From positions 76,577,741 to 76,641,740 of the forward strand of contig CM041465.1 of NCBI GenBank assembly GCA_023213395.1: a stretch of DNA of 64,000 nucleotides. The letters are read 5' to 3'. A program made the translations under genes and the position numbers. Source of the DNA: Cycas panzhihuaensis. Lineage: Eukaryota > Cycadophyta. The notes below the pieces were generated by a model. That model saw only the letters and a program-made list of their open reading frames with translations, made no database searches and was not told where the DNA came from. Shown here piece by piece: positions 1 through 15,150 of the stretch; positions within the stretch are counted from its first letter, which is position 1; the number at the start of each line of letters is the position of its first letter.

Positions 1-340
1 GTCCTTTCTCTCTCCTTCCGCCACCCAAGGGTGGGAGGCTATTCAGTGTCGACCCGGGTTCGTCCCCACGTATCTTCGCCCCTTCGCTCAAGGTGGTGAA
101 GGGTCACCCAAGAGTAGCCATACTCCATTGCGGATCCCGAACTCGGGCTCCGCCGGGCGCTCTGCGTGGTAGTTGCTTGCCTTGTAGGTTCCACTTCCCT
201 CTGGTTTCGTCACCATCTCTCCCGCTTTATCGATCGGCGGTTATCCGTAGCAGGCGTCGGTTCTTACAAGTTAATATTTTAATGAACCAAAGATATAGTC
301 CTCTTTTTAAGGCTTAACGGGAGCTTGGGGCTCAAAATAT
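1..340. other. GC-richer block of leader-like repeat
   Basis: This block is clearly less AT-rich than everything that follows. It sits next to a stretch (361-1060) that is collinear with the 5' leader of Copia element C1. In C1 a comparable GC-richer block (24096-24510) lies on the gag-proximal side of the same leader, so this may be the equivalent part of a related element that continues to the left of the window. I could not align the two GC-rich blocks with each other, so this rests on position only. A short open frame at 93-317 has no recognisable domain. Confidence 0.3.
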
Positions 341-360
341 TATAAAACTATTAGTAAAAA

Positions 361-1060
361 AATTTTAGAACAATGTAAAATGGTCAAATATAATTTAGAG
401 AGCTGCTTAATATATTTTTAGTTGAAAAAAATTGAGAAATAATATATGTAAATATGCAATAATGGCAAATTGGAGGCTGTTATGTACCTCAAATTTGATG
501 GCTTTGAAAATAAAAAAACACTTTAAAACTTATAAATAATAGTTTTATTTTGAAGATGAGTGAGTTATCTTCCCAACAAAATTGATGGATCTGAATTTTG
601 ATGTAAAACATAAAAGTTATAATAGAAATGGCAGCAAGAACTTTTATGTTAAAATGTTTAAAAAATACTAAAGTGTCACTTTCATTGATTAAAATAATGA
701 TTAAAATAAATCTAAAAAATAAAACGAATAGATGGTGATGAAGTTTGCTGATAATAGATGACTGTAGAATAGATCCGGGTAGAAAATAATCTCTTGGTGA
801 TAAAATATAAACTAATAAAGAAGAGATTTTGTGAAAATAGTTTAAAAGACTCTAAAAATCACTGATTGACATTAAACTAATTGAAATTAGGTCAAATCAG
901 TTCCAAATATGGCATATGACCAGTTAAAATCATACCTTAGAAAATTTTAGATGAAATGGGATAGTTTTTATCTGAAACTAATGACCTAGTCAAAAGTTAT
1001 AGCAAAAATTTACTAAGTACTCTATGTGGAATGAAAAACATAAAAAGAAAAAATATTGTA
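361..1060 (-). mobile_element. Relic of Copia C1-family 5' leader
   Basis: This stretch runs collinear with 25430-26060 inside the leader of C1. Shared landmarks in the same order are the 'cttcccaac' block (about 571 and 25565), 'aaagttataat' (about 613 and 25610), the 'catatgaccagt' block (about 912 and 25928), the 'tctgaaac' block (about 971 and 25978) and an 'actctatg' end (about 1020 and 26028). The match is diverged but unmistakable. Because C1 is on the minus strand, this relic is also minus. No coding part of the element is in the window on this side. Confidence 0.7.
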
Positions 1061-1202
1061 AAGTTATGTTAGCCCGTTTAGCAATAGGCTAAGGGTCACG
1101 TGAGGTAGAATGGGATTGATGGCTAGAGTCTTGAGTGGGGTTAGGGTTATTAATCCCTAGATTTAAAATTATATGTAATTAACTTTGTTTATTTTTAAAC
1201 TT
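1061..1202. other. Short unassigned AT-rich spacer
   Basis: This is sequence between the leader relic and the large microsatellite. It contains a block with CACGTG (about 1098). A loosely similar passage with CACGTG occurs at about 58975 in the leader of C5 on the opposite strand. I see no gene here. Confidence 0.3.
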
Positions 1203-4430
<3,228 letters not shown>

Positions 4431-4721
4431 TATATATATATATATATTTATTTATATCTAAGATTTTTCAAATATACAGGAGAAATGAGAAAATATATGT
4501 TTAAATCTGAAAAAACTAAAAAGAACTTGGTATGCAGTTGTGGCAGATTTGTAGCAGATTGACCTCCAAAGATGAGATCTTCTTCCACACAAGTCGAAAC
4601 TTTAAACAAATTTCTTTAGTAGATAGATCTGCTGTAGTATATATCTTGTTAGGCTGAATATGGACCAAAACTTACATAGATTTAAAAGAAAAACTTGAAT
4701 AAATGGATCAAATATGTAGAA

Positions 4722-5085
4722 AAATGTCAAATATATGATAAAATATGTAGATCTGGAGTAAAAGATATTGCAGATTTGAAGAAAATATTACAGATTTGGA
4801 GAAAATATTACAGATCTGAAGAAAAATATTGTAGATCTAAAGAAAATATTGTAGATTTAAAGAAAATATTATAGATTTGAAGTAAATATTAAATATATAA
4901 ATAAAATAAACTAGAAAATGGTCAAATATTTGATAAAATATACAGATATGAAGAATATATAGCATAGATCTAGAGAAAACTTAAATAAATATTGATTGCA
5001 GCTGTGCTCTTACATAGATCTAAAAAGGTATTAAATAAATAGATAAAATATGCCTAAAAATGGTTAAATATTTGATAAAAATATG
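4722..5085. repeat. Degenerate tandem repeats: 20-bp array inside longer units
   Basis: At about 4770-4890 a unit of about 20 bp, of the type 'cagatttgaagaaaatatta', is repeated about six times with substitutions. It lies inside a longer, looser repetition in which 'aaatatttgataaaatat'-like segments recur near 4722, 4915 and 5057, each followed by an 'agatct' segment. There is no coding content. The array lies left of the LTR-like block at 5545-5775 and could be leader sequence of that element. Confidence 0.7.
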
Positions 5086-5531
5086 TGAGACTTATTAATA
5101 AAACCTTCATAGAGTTATAAAAACTTGATATTTGTTGATTGTAACTATGCTCATGCACAGATCTAAAAAAATATCTAAAAAATATTTGTTATTTCACACG
5201 TATAAATCAAGAATAATTAAATTTGATTAAAAATAATGCAAGGAACTTCTAAAAAAACTTTGTAGAAGATAAATATAATTGATATTTGCTTGTTATAAGT
5301 AGATCTACTTCAAATGCCAATAAATCTTCTTTCTCCTCAAAACAACTTCAAATAAAGATGCAACAGCCCAGTAATCTCTACTCTAATACTAAATGTAGGA
5401 AAATATAATGATGGAGAACAGTGCAGAACATAAACTCATAGTCAATATATTATTGCATAAATAGAAAATCCTTTGTATTCATTCCATTATTTTAGAGAGA
5501 GAATTACAAATGTCCAAATTGTAAGCAGTGT
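5086..5531. other. AT-rich sequence without recognisable gene
   Basis: No open frame of note is present on either strand and nothing here matches known domains. If the LTR-like block to the right is the 5' LTR of a minus-strand element, this stretch would be its internal leader. Confidence 0.3.
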
Positions 5532-5536
5532 CTAAA

Positions 5537-5543
5537 GATACCA
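5537..5543 (-). other. Possible primer-binding site
   Basis: On the minus strand the sequence begins TGGTATC, the first seven bases of the usual initiator-Met tRNA primer site of plant Copia elements. It directly abuts the LTR-like block on its right. The match does not continue past these bases, so support is moderate at best. Confidence 0.35.
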
Positions 5544-5544
5544 G

Positions 5545-5775
5545 TGTTACACACCCCTCCAAATATATAGTTTGGGGGAGGAGGAAAACTACTTAACCCC
5601 TAAAATTTAAATAATAATAAAATAATACAAACTTAACTCAAATTAACTCAAATCAACTTAACCTTACCTTATATTTACCTTCACATGTAAGCACCCACAT
5701 GTGTAAATTAGTGAGAGTGAGGTGTGTATTCTTGGTTGGAAGGTGGGAGTAGGGTGATGATCATTAACCCCAATA
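5545..5775 (-). repeat. LTR-like block (5' LTR of an unidentified minus-strand element)
   Basis: In plus orientation the block begins TG and ends near 5775 in 'caata', which could be a mutated terminal CA. A possible primer site lies on its left. Its right edge falls exactly where the RNase H frame of Gypsy G3 stops being readable, which suggests an insertion point. A partner LTR was not found in the window. It would lie to the left, possibly beyond base 1. Confidence 0.4.
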
Positions 5776-7010
5776 TATTAGCCAATAAATAATGCTAAAT
5801 TTTTGTAAGAAATATACTATTCCAAGGCCTTCTCTCTTAGTTACTAAGTAATTTTGTTTAGCTTGAGTCAAATTTTAATTGGAAAAGTAGATAGGTAGAT
5901 CTATATTACTATCTCTTCGTTGGGTGAAAACACATCTAATAACAAACAATGAAGCATCTACATGCACATGGAAAGGTTTCTCCCAATCTGGGAACCTTAA
6001 AACTAGTGCCCATATAATTTTTTTTTTTAATAATTTAAACGCTAGTTGTTGTTACAACTTCTATTGCCATGTTGTTTTCTTTTTAGTATGGTCTTTAAAG
6101 GATTAGTTATTTGAGCATACTCCTTAATAAATTTCCTATAGTACCCAACCATGCCTAGAAATCCTTTTACTTGCTTTATTAATTTTGATGTGGGAGAATT
6201 TAAAATCACTGCCACTTTACTAAGGTTCATCAATAAGCCATCCTCTGCCACCACATGTCCTAGTAATGATCCAAATGGTACCATAAATGTACACTTTATG
6301 GGGTTTAGACACAGATTACTTCTCTGGCAGGTTTCTAGCATTAGTTATAAATTGCCAAGATATTTCTTTAGCAAAGTATAAATTGTCCAATCATCCAAAA
6401 GCATTTCTATCATCTTTCTAATTATCTGCTTAAAGATATTTAAGACCACTCTTTGGAAAGTAGCTAGAGCATTAGTCAACCCAAACAACATGACTCTATA
6501 AGCATAAGTTTCCCATTTAGTAACAAAAGTTATATTCAATTGATCTTTTAGGGCAATCCTCACTTGATTGTACTCATTAAACCTATTAGTAAATGAGTAT
6601 ACCTTATGTCTTACCACCTTCTCTAAAATGTCTTTGATAAAATGAATGCAAAAAAGATCTTTCTTTATTGCTTTATTCAGAGCTTTATAATCTATACAAA
6701 CTCTAAGCTTACCATTTTTTTGAGGGACTACCACCATTGGACTTACCCATTCACTAATTTTGACTTCAAAGAAGTTACTAACTTCTAGCAATTTGTCCAA
6801 TTCTACCTTCACCTTCTCCTTGTATTTAGGATTCATCCTATAAGGGCATTACTGAAGGGACTTTGCTCCTTTTATGAGTTCTATATGATGCCCTCCTAAT
6901 TCTAGTAGAATACCTTTTAGGTTCTTATAGGACTAGGCAAAGACATCTTTATATTCAATAAATAGTATTGTAGCTTATTGAACTATCTCAGCATCCCAGT
7001 AATCTCCCAT
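5776..7010 (-). pseudogene. G3 reverse transcriptase and RNase H start
   Basis: Read on the minus strand, an entry motif like EYKDVFA and a WSPMVVV-type block lead into the RT core. There IDYKALN, GYNQVRIA and FGLTNA are recognisable, and the catalytic box reads LLDDW (about 6385-6400) in place of the usual Y/F-x-DD. The thumb region with LGH and GYYRKFI follows at about 6042-6341 in a shifted frame. RNase H begins with PDWEKPFHVHVDAS (about 5950) and is lost near 5776. Stops and at least one frameshift between 6345 and 6341 make this a pseudogene. It would have copied retrotransposon RNA into DNA in cytoplasmic particles. Confidence 0.85.
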
Positions 7011-8099
7011 GTTGATTATTTAGGGTTGTTTTACTATGCCTAAATTGATATGATTTAATTTAAGCTACTTCCCTTGTGCTATTTTTTCATATTGGCTTAA
7101 TTTATAAGTCGAGGTTTTGTCTGTCGTCCATTCCACGTACTTCAAGGTGGATTAGGTAGAAGGAAATTTGTGTGTCTTTACGAGGACTTCTTCTTTAAGA
7201 ATAGGTTCCATTTTGTATTTTTGTTCAATGAATTCTAATTGAAAATAGTTTTTATCTACATGATTCATTTTTGTTTTAAACATGTTCAAAATTTTTTGGA
7301 TTTTCTTATCCTCACTATGGTATATAAAAATCTAACAAAATTTTATAGTCAATAAATCCCAATCCACCACTTGTGCCTTTTTGTAATGTTAATGCCATGG
7401 TACAAAAGTACCTTTAAAAGTCTAGGCCCAATGTTAGGTCCATTTAGTTTTTGAAATGTTATTTGTTATCCAGCTTTGAATAAACTTCTTTATATGTGAT
7501 TGAGAGTCATCCCCATTCTAAAACATAGGAAACTTTATTATTTGATTTTGGAATCTATTTAGAAAATTCTTACTCATTTCATCCCAAGATTTAATTTTCA
7601 CACAATGAGCAACAAATAAAAAAAAACTTGTCCTGCCAAGGACAACAGGAACAAAAAGTATAAAAATTCTTCTTGCCATTTATTTTTCAATATCTGAATA
7701 CAATGTTCCAAATGTTTTTTTAACTTGATCTATTTGAACCCAAACTTTTAGAAAAATTTCACTAATTTCACTAAATTTTTTTGGATTACCTTAAGTGATC
7801 TATAGGCTTTAATCTTCTTTTCCCTCCTCTTAGAATTTTTAGAACAAAATTTCCTTCATACTCTAAAGAATTTACGCATAATCCTAGCCCATAACAAGGA
7901 GTTGGTCTTACTTACTTCCATGCATTTTGAAGCCAATTCATCATATATGATGATGATGCATTGTTGAGCATTATTAGCTACAATTGGTATGGAGTTTTTG
8001 AATAGGGGCTTACTGTTGGTTTTATTTTTTCCATTGTGGATGGGGCCTTCTCTTCATCTTTAATCTTATTAATCTAGGGTCTATTAAAACACAAAGGTA
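7011..8099 (-). pseudogene. G3 linker between protease and reverse transcriptase
   Basis: This is decayed minus-strand sequence joining the protease to the RT. There are many stops in all frames and no recognisable domain, but its position between two parts of the same pol gene makes it part of G3. The right end, around 8100-8190, reads LLGRPW, a motif that closes the protease region in many plant Gypsy elements. Confidence 0.55.
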
Positions 8100-8523
8100 G
8101 GGTTATTGCTTTATTCCTAACTAAAATCATAAATGTATGCCTCCCCCAATCTTGTATGGCATTAGTGGCTAATGACCATGGTCTTCCTAATAAAGTAGGG
8201 TAAGACTTCTTTTGGCCCTATATCTAGACTATTACAAAGTCCATCAGTACTATGATTCTAGCAACAGTAATTAGGATATTCATTAATATCCCCATTGGTC
8301 TAACCTAGATTTGATTAGCCAATCTAATTAAGTAGTCAAGGGCAACCACTTTGGACCTTCCCAAAGCTACCCAAGAAGATTTAGATAATACATTGACTCT
8401 CGATCCTCTATCCACAATTATTCTACATAACGTAGTTCTTAGGATCACCATTGGAACTCTAGAACCCATCCCATTATCATTTATTGCCCTTAATACTAAC
8501 TTTTTAATATTATCCAACACCAT
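8100..8523 (-). pseudogene. G3 aspartic protease
   Basis: On the minus strand the active-site region reads IIVDRGSRVNVLS (about 8393-8430). The family normally has D-S/T-G, so the residue after Asp is changed to Arg. It is followed by LANQ, a GILMN segment and LLGRPW about 80 codons later, all typical of Gypsy proteases, which cut the Gag-Pol polyprotein. A premature stop falls after LANQI (near 8303) and others follow. Confidence 0.75.
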
Positions 8524-9071
8524 ATTCTATAAATACTCAACCTCCTACCACTTGAAAATTGCCAAAATGGAAATTAAGACTCATAGTTCAGTGAATAAAT
8601 CCTTAACAGATTAAAGTCTTTACCAGGGGTTTATGCCTTATTGTTGGAATGAAGGTGCCTCAAGAATTATCCTCCTCTTGTAAGTTTGTATTTTAAATTA
8701 TTGTTCCTATTGAATCCCCTCTTGTTGGGCTTTGCTCATGGCCTCTTGAAGGATTTTCATTACTTTCTAAAATCTTTGTTTATGAATTACTAGATTTGAA
8801 AATTTTTCTTATATCAGAGTTGTTGTTGTTTTATCAGTTTGAGTCTACAAATATGTTGGCACCTCCTTATTTAGAATTATTGCAACCAAATTGGTTGTTT
8901 GAACTTTAACATTCTTTACAAATGAATTCTTACCCTTTTTTCTACAATGATCACTCTAATATATATAGTCCCCATCTCTAACATAGAAAAGTAGCAAATT
9001 AGTTTTGTCTTAACTTTGTACTACTTTCTTAGCCCTCATTCAATTTTCTAAGAAAAAACATTATAAACTTC
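8524..9071 (-). pseudogene. G3 gag C-terminal part
   Basis: This is minus-strand decayed sequence between the protease and the C4 insertion. A vaguely zinc-knuckle-like stretch (Cys/His and basic residues) may lie near 8930-9000, but the spacing is not intact. Assignment to gag rests mainly on position, with recognisable gag on the other side of C4. Confidence 0.45.
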
Positions 9072-9076
9072 TTGAT

Positions 9077-9306
9077 TGCTAGAATATTAGTAATGTATAT
9101 TTGTTATGTCCCACATGGTCCCATATACACGATCATATCATGTGTTATAAATACACATATACTGTATCATATGAAGTATCTGTTGTAAAGATATTTTGTT
9201 ATGGAGTTAATTCCATTTGAGGTACCTTAAGGATATTGTTCCAATCCTGAGGTGGTTTATTTCTATTTGCTGAATATTATTATTTATGCAGGTTAGTTTT
9301 TCAACA
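9077..9306 (+). repeat. C4 5' LTR
   Basis: It begins TGCTAGAATATTAG and ends TTTTTCAACA. It aligns throughout with 13284-13519, which starts TGTTGGAATATTAG. The preceding five bases TTGAT recur after the right LTR. Confidence 0.92.
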
Positions 9307-9321
9307 TGCCATTAGAGCCTA
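9307..9321 (+). other. C4 primer-binding site
   Basis: The bases TGCCATTAGAGCCT immediately follow the 5' LTR. They match the initiator-Met tRNA site TGGTATCAGAGCC with a few substitutions, as expected for an old plus-strand Copia element. Confidence 0.75.
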
Positions 9322-10032
9322 GTCGAGCAAGGTATTGGTTGATGAAACCCTAATTCTATTGGTGTGTGATGAGGTGGCTATGTAGAGCTATTGATGCTCA
9401 TTCCTTATGTTCGATGATTCTCGTCCCTCTTGTAGTCATTATTGAGCCTGTAGAAGCCTTGGGATTACATGAAGGTGATTTTAATCTTAGTTGAGCAATT
9501 AAGAGGTGTTTTGAGGCTACCCATGTATGGAGAGAAGTCGTGCACTTAGTTGCTAGCCCCCTGTTGATATCAAAGACTAATGAGAAAATGCAGATCTTCA
9601 TGAAGCATTAACAAAACCATAGAATAAATAATATAATATTATATCAAAGGTATGCTCATCATATAATCGCCCGATTGATAATTTAAGGCTTTTAATCTAA
9701 ATTATCCTCTCTATATTCAATGACTGGTTGGTTTTGTTGTCTTCCCTCTATTATTATATATTTTGATATATTTTGATGTGCATCCTATGTATTAATGTAG
9801 TTGACCATTCTATGTATACTTTATGTATATACCTGTTATTTTGTTTAAACACTGTTACATGTATATTATGATGTCACCTAGTGTTATCTTTTCTTACCCA
9901 TTTGCGTGAGTAACTCGCATTACCTGGTTGGTATTTTTTCACTCTGTGTAACTAATAATCACATAATACTATTGTCACTTGAATTTGATTTTTTCACTTA
10001 GCCATAAAATTATTTTTGCCCATTTACATTTA
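9322..10032 (+). other. C4 leader, left part
   Basis: This is noncoding leader sequence between the PBS and the microsatellite. A minus-strand open frame at 9398-9601 has no recognisable domain and is not called. The bases become steadily richer in T and A toward 10000. Confidence 0.6.
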
Positions 10033-10574
<542 letters not shown>

Positions 10575-12160
10575 TTTCATCGTGCTGCATGGAAAATATA
10601 TTCACCCTACATCATTGCTTGGATGATTTATAATATGGTTGTGAATTTGATAATATGATCCCCTACATATGCATTTAGGGTTGACATATGGTCATGTAGT
10701 TGACTTTTCTTTTTTGAAATTCACCAAGTATATGTAGTCCTATGTTATTTATTGTATCCACCTTTGTTTTACATAGTCGTTTCTGGTTTACATGAATATA
10801 GTTTGTACTTGTGTCAAATTTGATCTCTGTGTGACATATTCATGTAGTTGTGAGATTTTGATATCGCATGTGGATAATTTGTTGAGTGTTCAAATGTTCA
10901 TTGTTTGTGTTAACATATGGTTGCACTGCCATTTCATTTTATTTAGGCATTAATATATTTTTACGTAAGTCAATATATATTATTTTTTTATTTATGTTGA
11001 GTCACCCATGAATAAGTTCACCCTTTATATATTCACCATTTGATATTTAATCTCGAGTTGCCCAACATTAATTACATTTCAATGGGCAATTTGATATATT
11101 TCATATATTTTGATATATCATATATCTTATATGTTATCCTCCTTTGAAGATTGTCTATTGATGTCCTTTTTTTCACTTTATCAAAAGTCATATTAAAGTG
11201 ATTGTTATAGAGATCTTCATTAAGATGTTTTAATATGGGGTTTTGTGAAGGTATGGACATCTATGGTATATAGGCTTTTCTTTAGTACATTTTTTCATCA
11301 TTAATGAGACTTGTTTTTAATGGTGATATATGTATAAGTTAGATGGAAACATGAGGTGTACTTAAGAAGCATATTGGTGATATGGTTAACTCTCTAACAT
11401 GTGTTTTACATAAGAGAGTAAGGTAGGTGTTATGAGGTGATGTTATGGCAACTTGATTTCTGGTAAAGAAATTGCATTAAGCACATTTCAGTTATGGGCA
11501 AGAGTAGTTGACATGAGGTATGTTTATTAGGTGATGTTGACAGCAAGTTACCTCTTTGTATGTGTGTTACATAAAAAGGGTTGATGGGCATATGTTGGGC
11601 AAGTTTGAGGGCCAGAAAGATAGTGATATAAGGCGATGAGGTGCTTATTGCATGTGAGTTATATAGAAAGATAATTGGAGGGAGTTTAAGGGCTAAGACA
11701 ACAAGATGGGGTAAGTAGAGGGCTTATTTATGGGTGATTATTATCAAGGTAATGATGATCACAAATTGATAGGAGAGCAAGTTATTTGAGCTATAAGAAA
11801 GTAAATAAACTTTATTGAATGCTATAGATCATTACTCTATTTATACATATATGGTTTATTCATTAATTGGTAATGTTTGTGGCATGAGTCATGTTTTTGG
11901 GAAATTAAGTGAAGTGTTGTGTGTTTTGGTGATTTAATGGAAATGTGTGGTGTATATGATCATTGTGAGATTTATGAGGCATTGATTTGATGAAGTTAAT
12001 GTTTTTAGATACTATATGACTATTTGGTGATATGAGAAATGGACAAGGTAATGATATGATGATGAAGTTAATGATATGAGGGACATGAAATATAAAAGTG
12101 TTTATTGAGCATGGTTAATGGGCAAGTTACTAATGTTTGTTGGGAGGTATACTTTTAATC
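10575..12160 (+). other. C4 leader, right part
   Basis: This is AT-rich sequence with no domain-bearing frame. From about 11330 to 12130 it is rich in 'gatatg', 'gaggtg' and 'gggcaag' fragments that recur irregularly without forming a clean tandem array. It leads directly to the gag-like start codon. Confidence 0.5.
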
Positions 12161-13015
12161 ATGGAGGAGAATGATGTGGTTATATATGTTCATGAGACAA
12201 ATGAATATTACTTAAGGGATTTGAATCTTTTGATACCTAAGTATGATGGAACAACTTATTTCTTTTGGACAAATAAAATGAGATGTTTTTTCATAGCTAG
12301 AGGTTTGTGGAAACTTGTTATTGATGGATATGATATTCTTAAAGATGAAGAAGAGAGGAAAAAACTTAAGAAGAAATAAAAAGAAGAGTTTATCATAATT
12401 CTTACTATATTAGACAAGGTTGATCTTCCTTCTGTATGTTATTTTGACATTCCTAAGATTCATCAGGTAAGTATTGCTAAGGAAGCTTGGGATTTTTTAA
12501 AGGATGTATTTGAACAAACTTTTGAATACATATAATAAATAATTGAAAAGGTAAATAAGATTAGTGACGATTATGATATAAGTAAAATAAATGAATAAAG
12601 TATTATCGACACTGATGAAATAGTGTGTCAAGAATGCTTTGATGAAATTTCTACTAAATATGAAGAAACTATGGTTGAATATATGGATAAGACAACAACT
12701 TCTATTGAATACGTTGAGAGTGATGAATCAATAAAGGTTTATTTAGATGACACTATTATTTCAAGAGAAATTAAATATGAATATGATGATATTATAGAAG
12801 ATGAGTCTTATATTGATTCAAGTCTAACTGATATTCCTACTTTGAGTATTGATTCAAGTTCAAAGAGTGTGTACAAGTCGATGAAGATTCCACTCCAAAG
12901 CTTATTGTTGTATATGGTGATTAAGAATTTATATAGGACAATGATGACAAGTAAGTTATATTTGAAGATGGTCACTTATAGGATCTACATCAACATCAGA
13001 CTAGACCATCATTGA
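12161..13015 (+). pseudogene. C4 gag-like protein with acidic C-terminal tail
   Basis: This is one continuous frame of 285 codons with a few in-frame stops (at 12377 and near 12532 and 12596). It begins with MEENDVV and contains the Copia gag N-terminal signature: a K/YDGTTYFFW block, RCFFIARGLWKLV and, later, AKEAWDFLKDVF. In autonomous Copia elements this domain forms the particle shell. From about codon 125 the protein turns strongly acidic (runs of Asp and Glu, 12600-12860) with no zinc knuckle, no protease and no other pol domain, and it ends at 13015. The tail matches nothing I recognise. The start was chosen because the gag homology begins there. Confidence 0.7.
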
Positions 13016-13047
13016 TGAAGAATTAAGATTTTCACTTACTAGAGCTG

Positions 13048-13222
13048 CTACAACAAAGACATTACTACAGGATTAAAGATAAAAATCAAGCTAAAGATAT
13101 CATCCTACAACAAAGGCATCAGTACAAAATTAAAGATAAAAATCAAGTTGAAGATATCATTTTATAACAAATACACCACTATAAGATTAAAGACAAGGAT
13201 CAAGTTGAAGACATCATCTTCA
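13048..13222 (+). repeat. C4 3' tandem repeat, three units of about 57 bp
   Basis: The unit begins like 'ctacaacaaagacatta' and continues with 'attaaagataaaaatcaag' and 'gaagatatcat'. Copies start near 13048, 13104 and 13162. The array lies between the gag-like frame and the polypurine tract. Confidence 0.8.
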
Positions 13223-13271
13223 AGATATTTCTAAGAACAAGTTATTGTAATTTCAAATGACCCAAATGTGC

Positions 13272-13283
13272 ATTAAGGGGGAG
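13272..13283 (+). other. C4 polypurine tract
   Basis: ATTAAGGGGGAG lies directly before the TG of the right LTR, which is the expected position for the plus-strand primer. It also fixes the element on the plus strand. Confidence 0.85.
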
Positions 13284-13519
13284 TGTTGGAATATTAGCAA
13301 TGCACATTTGTTATGTCCCATATGTAAGTGGATCCCTTATATACTCTCATATCATGTATTATAAATACACATATAGTGTATCATATGAAGTATCTATTAT
13401 AAAGATATTTTGTTATGGAGTTAATTCAATTTGAGGTATCTTAAGGGTACTGTTCGATCCTAAGGTGGTTTGTTTTTGTTTGCTAAATATTATTGTTTGT
13501 GCAGGTTAGTTTTTCAACA
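13284..13519 (+). repeat. C4 3' LTR
   Basis: It begins TGTTGGAATATTAG and ends TTTTTCAACA, and is followed by the target duplication TTGAT. It is clearly homologous to 9077-9306 but has accumulated substitutions. Confidence 0.92.
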
Positions 13520-13524
13520 TTGAT

Positions 13525-15150
13525 TTGAATCCCTTGGGCCTAGTCTAAAGAAGCATTCCCATGTATTATAGCTAGCTCTTCTGTAATTATCACACCATTT
13601 TGTTAATCCAACATGTTCTCCCTAGATTTTTTTAAGACATAACTTCCCAATCTCTTGATTCTACTGTATGCTTATAGGAATAGACACTAGTGGCTATTGT
13701 TTCAATGCCTTTACTTCTTTTTTTAATGCTTCAATATTTGGATTTGTTCCCATTTATGGTGTCTAAATAGTTTATTGACCATTCATCAAAAAATATTATA
13801 CCCTGACTCCCTTTGTGGTGTTTGAGAAAGGGTTGGTCTCATTTGAAACATTGAGTACATTACTAATTAGGAATAAGTTGTTTTTATCCAATTCTTAAAT
13901 TTTAAAGCTAATTCCCTTACCTATTCATACTTATGCATAGGGTGTAATATGGATTTATCCCTTAATTATGGAGTTAATCCTCAAACAAAATATTTCATTG
14001 CCAACATAGGATTTATAACCACTGCTGGTTGTAATTTGTTTATTATCATTCATATTCATGCATAAAAATTATTCAATGATTATATAGGTTTCAAAGCTTG
14101 AAATATTACTACCAGATCTCTCAACTTTTGAAATTGATCCAAGAAATGAACTTGCAATTAATCCTAGTCCAAAATTTGTATAGTTACATATTGGAACCAT
14201 GCAATCGCTACCCCTCTTAACATTGAGAAAAATTGAGCTTTAATCTAATCTAGGTCTATAATTTTTTAAATTTATATTGTGTTTCAAAATAATACTAAGT
14301 GATCTTCTAGATCTATGGACCCATCAAATTGTAAACTTGTAAAAGCATAATCATTTTGTATAATAATGTAAAGGGTCATGGGCTTTGCTCCCCCTCTTGG
14401 CCTTGTTCCTTCTACTACATATTTTCTTTTTGAACTTCCTTATGGTGGTTGATTACCATCTCCTCCTATATTAGTGAACTATAATGGAGTCCCTTCTCCT
14501 CCACTTATATTTCCTCCTGGTGGTAAAGTGTCATTGCCTCTAATTATACTTCCTCCTAGTCTTGATATTATCAATTTGGAAAGAGGGTTTAATATATGAC
14601 TAAGTGGAGTTTGGATCTCAACTAGATGATGGTCCTACTCTTGATTTGTTGGACTATATAATTCTAATTTAATTAAATTTCCTTCATTCCTTGGTAATGT
14701 TGTTTCTTCCATAAGTTCCTCTTTGGTTATGTCTTGTTTTGATTTAGCACTTTCAATAAGATTATCTTTAACCACATCTTATTGTGATTTATTACTTTCA
14801 ATAGGATCCTATTCTAATGTACACTGCAAGTCATCTTCAATCTAGACTGCTTGATCTTTGATAAGTTCTTCACTTGCTTATGTGTTCACCCAGCCTTTCT
14901 TCTCCACCTCACCCTCTACACCTGACTTCTTTCCTTTTTCCAAGTGTGTTAGTAATTGCCTTTTCACCTATTTTCTAGGTTTAACTACAAATTTGGGCTT
15001 TTACGCCCCCTCCTAAAGTCTATCTTTTTCTTAACACTTCCCATGTTCATGGTGAGACTTAGATTTCCTTTCAACTATGACTCTAGGTAGTATAGAAGAG
15101 GAGCCAATTCTTTACTCAACCTTGCCCATTCTTATTTTATCACTTTAAAT
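13525..15150 (-). pseudogene. G3 gag N-terminal part
   Basis: Read on the minus strand, this shows the Gypsy gag core. A block like SLQFDGSIDLEDHLVLF (about 14290-14350) is followed by KAQFFSMLRGVAIAWF (about 14200-14250) and a FLDQFQKL segment. Before the core lies a long acidic/basic, Gly/Pro-rich N-terminal arm (about 14380-15000). Many stops are present, mostly at Gln- or Trp-like positions. Gag forms the retrotransposon particle. The frame is cut at 13520 by C4 and continues at 9071. Confidence 0.75.

Noticed and set aside
93-317. A 74-codon plus-strand frame in the GC-richer block at the window start.
   Set aside because: GC-rich sequence has few stops by chance, the product has no recognisable domain, and the block looks like element leader.
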